DNA of 64,000 nt, from contig JAWKJY010000004.1 of assembly GCA_041393535.1 (NCBI GenBank), forward strand, positions 62,001 through 126,000. The letters run 5' to 3'. The notes under the pieces were generated by a model, which did no database searches, had not been told where the DNA came from, and was given only the letters and a program-made list of their open reading frames with translations. Made by a program: the position numbers and the translations under genes. Shown here piece after piece: positions 44,020-53,300 of the stretch. This DNA comes from JAWKJY01 sp041393535 (GTDB lineage: Bacteria; Actinomycetota; Thermoleophilia; Gaiellales; Gaiellaceae). The stretch's first letter is position 1; each line of letters begins with the position of its first letter.

Positions 44020-45276
44020 TCACGCGGGCGCCGCGCGGGCGGGCGCCGGGGCGCCACGCGGGAGCAGCAGGGAGAGCGCGCCGGCGCCGAGCACGAACGC
44101 GACGCTCGCCCACAGGCAGGCCTCGAGCCCGTGCCACTGGTAGAGCGCCCCGGACAGGACGGTGCCGGCGAGGCGGCCGCCCGCGTTCGCCATGTAGTAG
44201 AAGCCGACGTTCATCGCGACCCGGTCCCCGTCCGCGTAGTGGAGGATCAGGAACGAGTGGACGGCGGAGTTGAGCGCGAAGGCGATCCCGAAGAGGATCA
44301 GCCCGACCACGACCACGACCGACGGATCGACGCCCGTCCCGAGCGCGAGCGCGAGCGCGATCACCGCGGGGAAGACCGCCAGGGCGAAGGCCAGGCCGGT
44401 CGCGGTCCTGCCCGTCGGCTCGCTGACGCGACGCCGGCGCAGCAGCATCGGCGCGAGCGCCTGGACGACGCCGTAGCCGATCACCCACACCCCGAGGAAC
44501 GCCCCGGCCTGCCAGAAGCTCCAGCCCTCCTGCGTCCGCAGGAAGACCGGGAGCCCGACGACGAACCAGACGTCGCGGGCCGCGAACAGGAGCACCCGGG
44601 CCGCGGCGAGCATGTTCACGGCGCGCGAGTTCGAGAACATGTGGCGGAACCGCGCCTTCGCGCTGCCGCGTCCGAGCGAGCCGCGCAGCAGCGTCAGGAC
44701 GACGGCCAGCGCCGTCGCGACGAGCGCCAGGAGGACCGTGAGCGCCGTCTGGAAGCTCGTGACCGTGAGCAGCAGGCCGCCGACGAAGAAGCCGACGCCC
44801 TTGAGCGCGTTCTTCGACCCGGTGAGCAGCGCGACCCAGCGGAAGAGCGTGTCGCCCGCGCCCTCCCCGACGACGAGCTTGACGGCGCTCTTCGAGCTCA
44901 TCTTCGTCAGGTCCTTGGCGATCCCGGACAGCGCCTGCGCCGCCATCACGTACGGCACGACGAGCCACGAGCCCGGGACGAACGCGAGCATCGCGAGGGC
45001 GACGATCTGCGCCCCGAGCCCGCCGACGAGGGTCGAGCGGAGGCCGAAGCGCGCGGCGAGGAAGCCGCCGACGAGGTTCGTGACGATCCCGAAGACCTCG
45101 TAGAAGAGGAACAGCGACGCGACCGCGAACGGGCTGTAGCCGCGCTCGTAGAAGTAGAAGAGGACGAGGACGCGGAGCGCACCGTCCGTGATCGTGTCCG
45201 CCCAGTAGGCGCCGGTGACGAGCGCGTAGTCGCGCAGGTCGCCGGAGCGTGTGCTGCCGGCCGGGCTCGCCGCCAA
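44020..45276 (-). CDS. arsJ: ArsJ-type MFS efflux protein (organoarsenical 1-arseno-3-phosphoglycerate exporter)
   Basis: A 418-aa MFS membrane protein with about 12 helices, starting at TTG 45276 after GAGGAGGA. Characteristic stretches: DYALVTGAYWADTITDGALRVLVLFYFYERGYSPF, SGIAKDLTKMSSKSAVK, and NVGFYYMANAGGRLAGTVLSGALYQ. ArsJ works with an arsenic-linked GAPDH, which turns arsenate and glyceraldehyde-3-phosphate into 1-arseno-3-phosphoglycerate, exported by ArsJ. The GAPDH gene is directly upstream (17 bp) and arsR before that, a typical operon. Confidence 0.93.
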   Translation of the reverse strand: MAASPAGSTRSGDLRDYALVTGAYWADTITDGALRVLVLFYFYERGYSPFAVASLFLFYEVFGIVTNLVGGFLAARFGLRSTLVGGLGAQIVALAMLAFVPGSWLVVPYVMAAQALSGIAKDLTKMSSKSAVKLVVGEGAGDTLFRWVALLTGSKNALKGVGFFVGGLLLTVTSFQTALTVLLALVATALAVVLTLLRGSLGRGSAKARFRHMFSNSRAVNMLAAARVLLFAARDVWFVVGLPVFLRTQEGWSFWQAGAFLGVWVIGYGVVQALAPMLLRRRRVSEPTGRTATGLAFALAVFPAVIALALALGTGVDPSVVVVVGLILFGIAFALNSAVHSFLILHYADGDRVAMNVGFYYMANAGGRLAGTVLSGALYQWHGLEACLWASVAFVLGAGALSLLLPRGAPAPARAAPA

Positions 45277-45293
45277 CCGGTCCTCCTCGCGTG

Positions 45294-46316
45294 TCAGCCG
45301 CGCAGCCCGCGCGCGACGAGCGCGGCCAGCTCGACCAGCCGGTTGACGTAGCCCCACTCGTTGTCGTACCAGGCGTAGACCTTCACCTGCGTCCCCGCGA
45401 CCACCAGCGTCGACGGGGCGTCGACGATCGACGAGCGCGGGTCGTCGACGAAGTCGACGCTGACGAGGGGGCGCTCCTCGTAGCCGAGGATGCCCGCGAG
45501 CGGGCCCTCGGCGGCCGTCCGGAGGAGCCCGTTCACCTCGGCCACCGTCGTCTCCCGGACGAGCTCGAAGACGCAGTCCGTCAGCGACGCGTTCAGCAGC
45601 GGCACCCGCACCGCGTGCCCGTCGAGCCTGCCGCGGAGGTCCGGGAAGATCAGCCCGATCGCCGTCGCCGAGCCCGTCGTCGTCGGGATCAGCGACGTCC
45701 CGGCCGCCCGCGCGCGCCGGAGGTCCTTGTGGGGCGCGTCGACGATCGTCTGGGTGTTCGTCAGGTCGTGGACCGTCGTGATCGAGCCGTGCGAGATCCC
45801 GATGCCCTCGTGGATGACCTTGACGACGGGGGCGAGGCAGTTCGTCGTGCAGGAGGCGGCCGTCACGACGTCGTGGACGGACGGGTCGTAGAGCGCGTCG
45901 TTGACGCCCATGACGACGTTGAGCGCCGAGCCGTCCTTCACCGGCGCGGCCACCACGACCTTGCGGACGCCGCGCTCGAGGTAGGGCGCGAGCAGCTCGC
46001 CCGACCTGAACCTCCCCGAGCACTCGAGGACGACGTCCACCCCCGAGGCCGCCCAGTCGACCGCTCCGGGCGTCGGCCCGCTCGTCCAGGCGAGCCGGCG
46101 GCCCTCCACGACGAGGGCGTCCTCCGCAGCCGCGATGCCCCGATCCCAGCGGCCGTGGACCGAGTCGAACTCGAGCAGGTGCGCCCCGACCTCCGGGCCG
46201 CCCTTCACCTCGTTCACGTGCACGAACTCGAGGTCGTCGCGGTCCCAGCCGGCGCGCAGCGCCAGCCGCCCCATGCGGCCGAAGGCGTTGATCCCGACCC
46301 GGACGGGGCCTGTCAT
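45294..46316 (-). CDS. gapdh: ArsJ-associated glyceraldehyde-3-phosphate dehydrogenase
   Basis: A 340-aa GAPDH: NAD-binding VGINAFGRMGRLALRA, catalytic Cys in AASCTTNCLAPVVK, ILTTVHD-like SITTVHDLTNTQ, STLTDCVFELV and the C-terminal YDNEWGYVNRLVELA. In this genetic setting the enzyme uses arsenate in place of phosphate for detoxification rather than glycolysis. Its start overlaps the arsR stop by 4 bp (ATGA), so it is induced with arsR. Confidence 0.95.
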   Translation of the reverse strand: MTGPVRVGINAFGRMGRLALRAGWDRDDLEFVHVNEVKGGPEVGAHLLEFDSVHGRWDRGIAAAEDALVVEGRRLAWTSGPTPGAVDWAASGVDVVLECSGRFRSGELLAPYLERGVRKVVVAAPVKDGSALNVVMGVNDALYDPSVHDVVTAASCTTNCLAPVVKVIHEGIGISHGSITTVHDLTNTQTIVDAPHKDLRRARAAGTSLIPTTTGSATAIGLIFPDLRGRLDGHAVRVPLLNASLTDCVFELVRETTVAEVNGLLRTAAEGPLAGILGYEERPLVSVDFVDDPRSSIVDAPSTLVVAGTQVKVYAWYDNEWGYVNRLVELAALVARGLRG

Positions 46317-46669
46317 GCCCGCGCTCCGCGGCCGTCGATCGCGAGCAGCGCCGACAGATGCCCCAGCGCGTCCTCGCGCAGCGAGTAGTACACGAACGTC
46401 CTCTCCTGCCGTCGATCCACGAGGCCCGTGCCGTGCAGCACCTTCAGGTGGTGGCTGACGCTCGGCTGCGCGAGGCCGAGCGGCTCGACCAGGTCGCAGA
46501 CGCAGACGCCGTCCGGCGCCGCGGACGCCAGCCGGTGCAGGATCTTGATCCGCATCGGATCCGCGACGGCCTTCAGGACGCGCGCCAGGCGCTCGGCCTC
46601 GTCGTCGCTCAGCGCCGGCGCGACGAGCGGCGTCCTGCACTGCGCGAGCAACCCGACGTCGACGACCAC
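46313..46669 (-). CDS. arsR: ArsR/SmtB-family arsenic-responsive repressor
   Basis: 118 aa. HTH domain LARVLKAVADPMRIKILHRLAS, the metalloid-binding Cys pair in GVCVCDLVEPLG (CVCDL of typical ArsR), recognition helix AQPSVSHHLKVLHGTGLVDRRQERTFVYYSL. It represses its own operon until As(III) binds. GTG start at 46669, with a TATGAT -10-like box only a few bases upstream. Confidence 0.94.
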   Translation of the reverse strand: MVVDVGLLAQCRTPLVAPALSDDEAERLARVLKAVADPMRIKILHRLASAAPDGVCVCDLVEPLGLAQPSVSHHLKVLHGTGLVDRRQERTFVYYSLREDALGHLSALLAIDGRGARA

Positions 46670-46675
46670 GCGCCG

Positions 46676-46709
46676 ATCATAGACAGACGTCGATATTCGT
46701 GGGTATCGA
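46676..46709 (-). promoter_or_regulatory. arsR promoter and operator dyad
   Basis: TCGATA and TATCGA form an inverted repeat with an 8-nt spacer at 46690-46709, directly upstream of a minus-strand TATGAT at 46676-46681. Position and symmetry fit an ArsR operator; the diverging monooxygenase gene starts at 46782. Confidence 0.55.
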
Positions 46710-46781
46710 TATGGTGAACGCGCATGGGCCCGGGGAGCGCGCTCCCCGGCCGGCGGGCAGCGCGGAATCGGGGGGTGCGGA

Positions 46782-48278
46782 ATGGGACACGTGTCGAGGC
46801 CCGGCGCGGCGGCCGAGCACGCGGTCGTGATCGCGGGAGCGGGCCCGACGGGGCTGATGCTCGCGGGCGAGCTCGCGCTCGCGGGCGTGGACGTCGTCGT
46901 CGTCGAGCGCCGCGCGAGCCAGGAGCTCGACGGGTCGCGCGCCAAGGGCCTCTACCCCCGCTCGCTCGAGGAGCTCGCCCAGCGCGGGATCGCCGACCGG
47001 TTCGTCGAAGCGGGCTACACCGTCCCGGCCGCGGGGTTCGCCGGGATCCCGCTCGACCTCTCCGACCTCCCCAGCCGGCACGGGCACGTGCTCGCACTCC
47101 CGCAGAGCCGGTTCGAGCCGATCCTCGCCCGGTGGGTCGAGGAGGAGCTTCGCGTCCCGGTCCTCCGCTCCCGCGAGGTGGTCGGCCTCGCGCAGGACGA
47201 CGACGGCGTCGACGTTCGTGTGTCCGACGGCACGGCACTCCGGGCCCGGTACCTCCTCGGCTGCGACGGGGGCCGCAGCGTCGTCCGCAGGGCGGCGGGA
47301 ATCGACTTCGTCGGAGTGGACGCGTCGACCAGCTGGCTGATCGCCGAGGTCGACCTGGCGGCGGAGCCCGAGGCCGGCATGCGGCACGACCGGATCGGCT
47401 CGCACGGCCTGGCCCGGCTCGGCGAGGACGGCCCCGTCTCGGTCGTCCTCACGGGGCGACGCCTCGAGACGGGCGAGCCGACCGTCGACGAGCTGCGGGA
47501 GGCGCTCGTCGCCGTCTACGGGACGGACTACGGCCTCCGCGGCGTGCGCTGGATCTCCCGCTTCACCGACCTGACGCGCCAGGCCGTCGACTACCGGCGC
47601 GGGCGCGTCCTGCTCGCCGGGGACGCCGCCCACGTGCATCCGCCGCACGGCGGGCAGGGCCTCAACACGGGCCTCCAGGACGCCGTGAACCTCGGGTGGA
47701 AGCTCGCCCAGGTCGTCCACGGCGGCTCGCCGGAGCGCCTGCTCGACACGTACCACGCGGAGCGGCATCCGGTCGGCGCCCGCGTGCTGCGGACGACGGA
47801 GGCGCAGGTCGCCCTCCAGCGCCCGGACGAGCGCCATCGCGCCCTGCACGAGACGATGACCGAGCTGCTGGCCATGGCCGAGCCGCGCCGGCGGATCGCC
47901 GCCAGGCTCGTCGCGCTCGACGTCCGCTACGACCTCGGCGAGGGGCACGCGCTGCTCGGCCGCCGCATGCCCGACCTCGACCTCCGCACCGCAGACGGCC
48001 CGACGCACGTGTACGCGCTGCTGCGCGACGCGCGGCCCGTGCTGCTCGACCTCCGCCCGGGCGGGGCGCTGGCCGCGACGCCCCGGCCGGACCGCGTCCG
48101 GCTCGTCGAGGCCGAGCACGACGGTCGGTGGGAGCTCCCGGTCGTCGGCGAGGTCGCCGCTCCCCCGGCCGTGCTGATCCGGCCCGACGGGTACGTCGCC
48201 TGGGCCGGCGACCCGGGCGACCCGGCGCTGCCACGCGCGCTCTCGACCTGGTTCGGGGACGGTGCGCCGGACGTCTAG
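46782..48278 (+). CDS. FAD-dependent aromatic monooxygenase (group A, PheA/TfdB or polyketide hydroxylase type)
   Basis: A 498-aa flavoprotein: FAD-binding VVIAGAGPTGLMLAGELALAGVDVVVVER, the DG motif LLGCDGGRSVVRRAAGI, and GRVLLAGDAAHVHPPHGGQGLNTGLQDAVNLGWKLA. The C-terminal thioredoxin-like domain (HALLGRRMPDLDL...RPVLLDL) is typical of phenol hydroxylase and anthracycline-type hydroxylases. It hydroxylates an aromatic ring with NAD(P)H and O2; the substrate is unknown. It diverges from arsR. Confidence 0.9.
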   Translation: MGHVSRPGAAAEHAVVIAGAGPTGLMLAGELALAGVDVVVVERRASQELDGSRAKGLYPRSLEELAQRGIADRFVEAGYTVPAAGFAGIPLDLSDLPSRHGHVLALPQSRFEPILARWVEEELRVPVLRSREVVGLAQDDDGVDVRVSDGTALRARYLLGCDGGRSVVRRAAGIDFVGVDASTSWLIAEVDLAAEPEAGMRHDRIGSHGLARLGEDGPVSVVLTGRRLETGEPTVDELREALVAVYGTDYGLRGVRWISRFTDLTRQAVDYRRGRVLLAGDAAHVHPPHGGQGLNTGLQDAVNLGWKLAQVVHGGSPERLLDTYHAERHPVGARVLRTTEAQVALQRPDERHRALHETMTELLAMAEPRRRIAARLVALDVRYDLGEGHALLGRRMPDLDLRTADGPTHVYALLRDARPVLLDLRPGGALAATPRPDRVRLVEAEHDGRWELPVVGEVAAPPAVLIRPDGYVAWAGDPGDPALPRALSTWFGDGAPDV

Positions 48279-48559
48279 CCCGCCCCGGCGGGCTCAGGGC
48301 GCATAGCGGCCTCCGCCCGGGGCGCGCCGCTCTCGGGTCGCGGCGTGCGGCCCGGCCGCGCGAACCGGGGCTGGACCGGGCGGAGCCTCTCGGCGACGTC
48401 GTTGAGGGAGGCGTACCGCCGATCGGGAAGCTCCTCGAGGGCACGCAGCTCGTCCGCCGACGCGCCTAGCCGGCGCGCGTGCGCGAGCAGCTCCTGCGGC
48501 CGCGCCGGGAGCGCGACGCCGTCGAGCATCGTCTCGAGCGCGCTCACGTCGATGCTCAT
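48275..48559 (-). CDS. DUF2795 family protein
   Basis: 94 aa, with LDGVALPARPQELLAHARRLGASADELRALEELPDRRYASLNDVAERL matching the DUF2795 pattern (A..L...A...GA......L..LPD..Y.s..DV). Function unknown; it is the last gene of the formate dehydrogenase operon, with its start overlapping the stop of the NrfD-like gene by 4 bp. Confidence 0.8.
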   Translation of the reverse strand: MSIDVSALETMLDGVALPARPQELLAHARRLGASADELRALEELPDRRYASLNDVAERLRPVQPRFARPGRTPRPESGAPRAEAAMRPEPAGAG

Positions 48560-49467
48560 GCCCGCGTCGCCTCCCGCCCCTCCAGGCGCGCGCGCTGCGG
48601 CCCGATCGTCGCAGCCGGGTCGAGCGCGGACTCCCTGCCGGCGACGAAGACCGACCAGCGTCGCAGCATCGCGCCGCCGAGGACGAGCGCCCCGCCCGCC
48701 GAGGCCGCGACCCGGCTGCGGCGGCCGAGCGCCGTGGTGACGACGGCGCCGCCGACGGAGAGCGCCGAGGCGGCCCGGTCGAGTCGGGCAGCGCGCCCGG
48801 AGCGGTACGGCCCGGCGAGCTCGCCCAGCCGGCGCTTCATCGCCTCGGTCGCGACGAGCTCCCCGACGACGCCGGCCACGATTGCGCGCCGCGCCGGACC
48901 GGCCTCCTCCGGCGGCACGAACGGGAGCGCCGCGGCGCCCGCGCTCGCGGCCGAGCTCGCCGCGAAGACGAACGGCAGCTCGCGGCGCGCCTCGTGCCAG
49001 ACGGGCACCGCCGTGTTCGCGACGAGCACGGCCGTGTACGTCGCGAGCGGCGGACCCAGCACGGCGGACGCCACCTCAGCGGCCGTCCGCACGCGGGGCA
49101 GCCGCCCGGTCAGGTCGAGCGCGACGGCGGCGCCCGACGCTGCGCCCTCCCCCGCGAGCACCCAGCTTCCGACGCTCATCGGGGAGGTGACCCTGAGCAT
49201 CCGGAGCATGTGGTGGAACCGCTCCGGGCGGCCGAGGTCGGTGATCAGGAGGAGCGGCGAGACGACGTCCGCCGCCAGGCCGACGAGCGAGGACGCACGC
49301 GCCAGCCGGGAGCGCCCGGTCGCGCGCGCGGCGAGCGCGAGCACCGCGCTCGCGCCGCCGAGGCCGCCGGTGAAGAAGTAGAACGGGATCTGCGGCTTCC
49401 AGACCGGCGCCTTCAGGACGGGCCGGCCGTAGTAGCCGCGGTCGCCGTTCGTGCCGTGCTCGCTCAT
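48556..49467 (-). CDS. nrfD: NrfD/PsrC-like membrane subunit of formate dehydrogenase
   Basis: 303 aa. YYGRPVLKAPVWKPQIPFYFFTGGLGGASAVLALAAR is the NrfD N-terminus; about eight hydrophobic segments follow, with ITDLGRPERFHHMLR in a conserved loop. It should anchor the FdhAB module and pass electrons to quinone. Overlaps both neighbours by 4 bp. Confidence 0.88.
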   Translation of the reverse strand: MSEHGTNGDRGYYGRPVLKAPVWKPQIPFYFFTGGLGGASAVLALAARATGRSRLARASSLVGLAADVVSPLLLITDLGRPERFHHMLRMLRVTSPMSVGSWVLAGEGAASGAAVALDLTGRLPRVRTAAEVASAVLGPPLATYTAVLVANTAVPVWHEARRELPFVFAASSAASAGAAALPFVPPEEAGPARRAIVAGVVGELVATEAMKRRLGELAGPYRSGRAARLDRAASALSVGGAVVTTALGRRSRVAASAGGALVLGGAMLRRWSVFVAGRESALDPAATIGPQRARLEGREATRA

Positions 49468-50375
49468 CGCCCACCTCCGAGCAGCCGGCTCGCGCAGGCG
49501 GCGAGCCCGAGCGCGAGCGCTCCCATCGCCACCCCGGCCGCCTTCCAGGCCCCGGGCAGGTCACGCGTGGTCACCACCGGGTCGGGTGGCAGCCCGTACA
49601 CCTCCGGCGCGTCGAGCAGCAGGAAGAACGCGCCGAAGCCGCCGACCCCGTCTCCCGGGTCGTTGCCGTAGAGGCGCGCCCCGACCCAGCCCTCGCCCTC
49701 CAGCTTGGCGAGCCGCCGCTCCGCGCGGGCACGCAGCTCGTCGAGCTCGCCGAACTGGATCGAGTCGGTCGGGCAGGCCTTGGCGCACGCCGGCTCGAGG
49801 CCGCCCTCGAGCCGGTCGTAGCAGAGCGTGCACTTCCAGACGCGGCCGTCCGGCCGCCCGTGCTCGTCAGGCAGCTCGCGCTGGTCGATCACGCCGAACG
49901 GGCAGGCGGGAACGCAGTAGCCGCAGCCGTTGCAGACGTCCTCCTGCACGACGACGGTGCCGTACTCGGTACGGAAGAGCGCGCCGGTCGGGCAGACGTC
50001 GAGGCAGGCGGCGTGGGTGCAGTGCTTGCAGACGTCCGACGACATCAGCCATCGCAGCGCGTCGCCATCCGTCCGAGCGACCGCCGTGTCCCCGTCGACC
50101 GCGATCGGGTCGGCGGTGGGGACGCGGAGTGGCCGCTCCTGCTCGACGAAGGCCACGTGGCGCCAGGAGTTGGCGCCGAGCGCGCTCGTGTTGTCGTACG
50201 ACTCGCCCGTGAAGACGAGGCCGTCCTCGGGCACGAGGTTCCACTCCTTGCAGGCCACCTCGCACGCCTTGCAGCCGATGCAGATCGACGTGTCGGTGAA
50301 GAAGCCGACGCGCGGCCGGGCCTCGTCGCCGTAGCTCCCGGGCCAGGTGGCCCCGGTGGTCGGCACGGCGCTCAT
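49464..50375 (-). CDS. fdhB: Formate dehydrogenase iron-sulfur subunit (4 x [4Fe-4S])
   Basis: 303 aa. Four ferredoxin-type Cys clusters: CIGCKACEVACKEWN, CKHCTHAACLDVCPTG, CNGCGYCVPACPFG, and CTLCYDRLEGGLEPACAKACP. A C-terminal hydrophobic helix (WKAAGVAMGALALGLAACA) probably anchors it, as in FdnH-type subunits. Start overlaps the FdhA stop (ATGA). Confidence 0.94.
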   Translation of the reverse strand: MSAVPTTGATWPGSYGDEARPRVGFFTDTSICIGCKACEVACKEWNLVPEDGLVFTGESYDNTSALGANSWRHVAFVEQERPLRVPTADPIAVDGDTAVARTDGDALRWLMSSDVCKHCTHAACLDVCPTGALFRTEYGTVVVQEDVCNGCGYCVPACPFGVIDQRELPDEHGRPDGRVWKCTLCYDRLEGGLEPACAKACPTDSIQFGELDELRARAERRLAKLEGEGWVGARLYGNDPGDGVGGFGAFFLLLDAPEVYGLPPDPVVTTRDLPGAWKAAGVAMGALALGLAACASRLLGGGR

Positions 50376-53300
50376 CGCAGCTCCCGCTCGAGCCGCGGAT
50401 AGGAGGAGACCAGGTCGCGCAGGGCCGGGCCCCGCGGCCGACGGCCCGGACGGACGTCGCACGCGGCCGCCTTGACCTCCTGGATGTGCACGTTCGGGTC
50501 GAGCGCGATCGAGAACAGGTCGTTCGCCGTCCCGCCCCGCGTCAGCCCCCTGCTGCCCCAGTGGTAGGGCAGCCCGACCGTGTGCATCGTGCGGCCCTGC
50601 ACGTCCAGCGGCCGCACGCGCCGCGTCACGAGCACCCGTGCCTCGATGGCCGACCGGGCGGTCACGATCGTCGCCCAGCCCCCGTGCTCGAGCCCGCGCT
50701 CCGCGGCCAGCTCCGGGCTCACCTCGCAGAACAGCGCCGGCTGGAGCTCCGAGAGGTAGGCCGTGAAGCGGGTCATCCCGCCCGCGGTGTGGTGCTCGGT
50801 CAGCCGGTAGCTCGTCAGGACGAACGGGTACGCGTCGGCGCCCGGGTCGTCCCCGACCGGCTGGTAGCGGTTCTCGCCCCCCGGGTACTGCTCGCGCGCG
50901 GGGTTCGCCCGCCGCTCGTAGAGGGCGTTCTCGAACGGCGACTCGTGGGGCTCGTAGTGCGTCGGCAGCGGCCCGTCCGTCAGGCCCGCCGGCACCCAGA
51001 GCCAGGCGCGTCCGTCCGCCTGGATCGAGAACGGCCGCCTGCCCGGGATGGCCGCCTCCGCGTCGGCCCCCTGCTCCGGCTCGTAGTCGGGGCGCTTCTG
51101 CTTGCCGAAGTCGGGCTCGTCGAGCCCTGTCCACTGCCCCTCCTCCTCGTCCCACCAGACGTACTTGCGCCGCTCCGACCATGGACGGCCGTCCGGGTCG
51201 GCAGACGCGCGGTTGTAGATCAAGTGGCGGTTCGACGGCCAGGCCCAGCCCCACTCGGGCGCGACGTAGGACTGCTCCCAGTGGGGCTTGCGCCGCGCGG
51301 CCTGGTTGACGCCGCCCTCGTAGACCCCGCAGTAGATCCAGCAGCCGCACGCGGTCGAGCCGTCGGCCGCGAGCTGCTGGTACGAGGAGAGCGGCGTGCC
51401 GGTCTCGTCCCACCCGTTGATCTCTGACAGCACCGCCTCGGCGCTCGGCTCCTCCCGCTGCCCGTGCGTCGGGTACTGCCAGGTCAGCTCGCGGATCCCC
51501 CGGTCGCGGCGGGCCTTCGAGCCGGCGAGCCGCTCCTTGACCATGCGGCCGAGGTGGTAGTAGAACCAGAGCTCCGAGCGGCAGTCCCCGGGCGGCTCGA
51601 CCGCCTTGTGGTGCCACTGCAGCAGGCGCTGCGTGTTGGTGAACGAGCCGTCCTTCTCGGTGTGGGAGGCCGCGGGGAGGAAGAACACCTCGGTGGCGAT
51701 CTGCTCCGGCACGAGCTCGCCGGACTCGACCTCGGGCGAGTCGTGCCAGAAGGCCGCCGTCTCCGTCTCGACGACGTCGCGGACGACGAGCCAGTCGAGC
51801 TTCGCCATCGCGAGCCGGTGGGCGCGCGCGTTCGCCGAGCCGACGGCCGGGTTCTCGCCCGCGACGACGAATCCCCTGATGCCTCCCTCGAGCATCGCGA
51901 GCGTCGTCCGGTACGTGGAGTCGTTCTTGTCGATGCGTGGCAGGCGGTCGAAGCACCACTCGCTCTCGGGCGTTGCCGCCGGGCCGAAGTAGGCCTTCAT
52001 CAGGCTGACGAAGTACTTCTCGAAGTTCCCCCACCAGCCCGAGGGCGCGGAGTTCATCTCGACGTAGCCGTCGAGCCCCTCGTAGTGGTGTGCGTGCGGC
52101 ATCGGGATGTAGCCCGGAAGCAGGTTGTAGAGGGTCGGGATGTCGGTCGAGCCCTGGATCGAGGCGTGCCCGCGCAGCGCGAGGATCCCGCCGCCCGGAC
52201 GGCCGATGTTCCCGAGCAGCGCCTGGAGGATCGCCGCGCTCCGGATCATCTGGACGCCGACGGTGTGCTGGGTCCAGCCGACCGCGTAGCAGAACGCGCT
52301 CGTGCGCTCGCGGCCCGAGTTCTCCGCCAGCGTCCGGGCGAGCCACTCGACGTCGTCGGCCGAGCAGCCACAGATCTCCGCCACGCGCTCGGGCGTGTAG
52401 CGGTCGAAGTGCCGCCGCAGCAGCTGGAAGACGCAGCGCGGATGCTGCAGGGTCGGATCCTCCTCGGGCGCCTCGCCGTGCTCGAGGTGGGCCCCCGCGG
52501 CTCCGGCCGTCTGGCCGCTGCCAGCCGACTCGCGCTGCCCGGCGGCCGAGTGGACGCGCATCCCCGCGTACTGCCACGTGTCGAACTCGTACTGGCCCTG
52601 CTCCTCGTCCCAGCCCGAGAAGACGCCACCCAGCTCGTCGGTGTCCTCGATGCCCTCGTCGATGACGACCGGAGCGTTCGTGTACTCGACGACGTAGTCG
52701 CGGAACCAGGCGTCGTGCTCGATCACCCAGCGGATGACGCCCCCGAGCAGCGCGATGTCGCTCCCGGGCCGGATGCGGATGTGCCGTGTCGCCATCGCGC
52801 TCGTGCGGGTGAACCGCGGATCGACGTGGACGACCTCGGCGCCCCGCTCCCGGGCCTCCATCACCCACTGGAAGCCGACCGGGTGGCACTCGGCCATGTT
52901 CGAGCCCATGACGACGACGCAGTCCGCGTGCTGCAGGTCCTGCTGGAAGGTGGTCGCGCCGCCGCGCCCGAACGACGTCCCCAGACCGGGGACCGTGGAC
53001 GAGTGTCATATGCGGGCCTGGTTCTCGACCTGGACCATCCCCAGCCCGATCGACAGCTTGCGGATCAGGTAGTTCTCCTCGTTGTCGAGCGTGGCGCCGC
53101 CGAGGTTCGCGATCCCCATCGTGCGGTTGAGCGGGACGCCGTCCTCGCTCTCGTCCTCCCACGTCTCGGCACGGGTGGCGACGATCCGGTCGGCGATCAT
53201 CCGCATCGCGTCCTCGAGCGGCAGCTCCTCCCAGCACGTCCCGTACGGCCGGCGGTACTTCACGCGGGTCTCGCGGCGGGGGCCGGCGACGAAGCTCCGG

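Noticed and set aside
42628..45351. 907-codon plus-strand frame through arsM and across arsJ
   Set aside because: Only the first part of arsM is real in this frame; beyond the frameshift it is antisense shadow of arsJ.
53006..53008. Nonsense mutation or pseudogene in fdhA
   Set aside because: Frame and conservation continue on both sides, the residue is at the selenocysteine site, and a SECIS-like hairpin follows.
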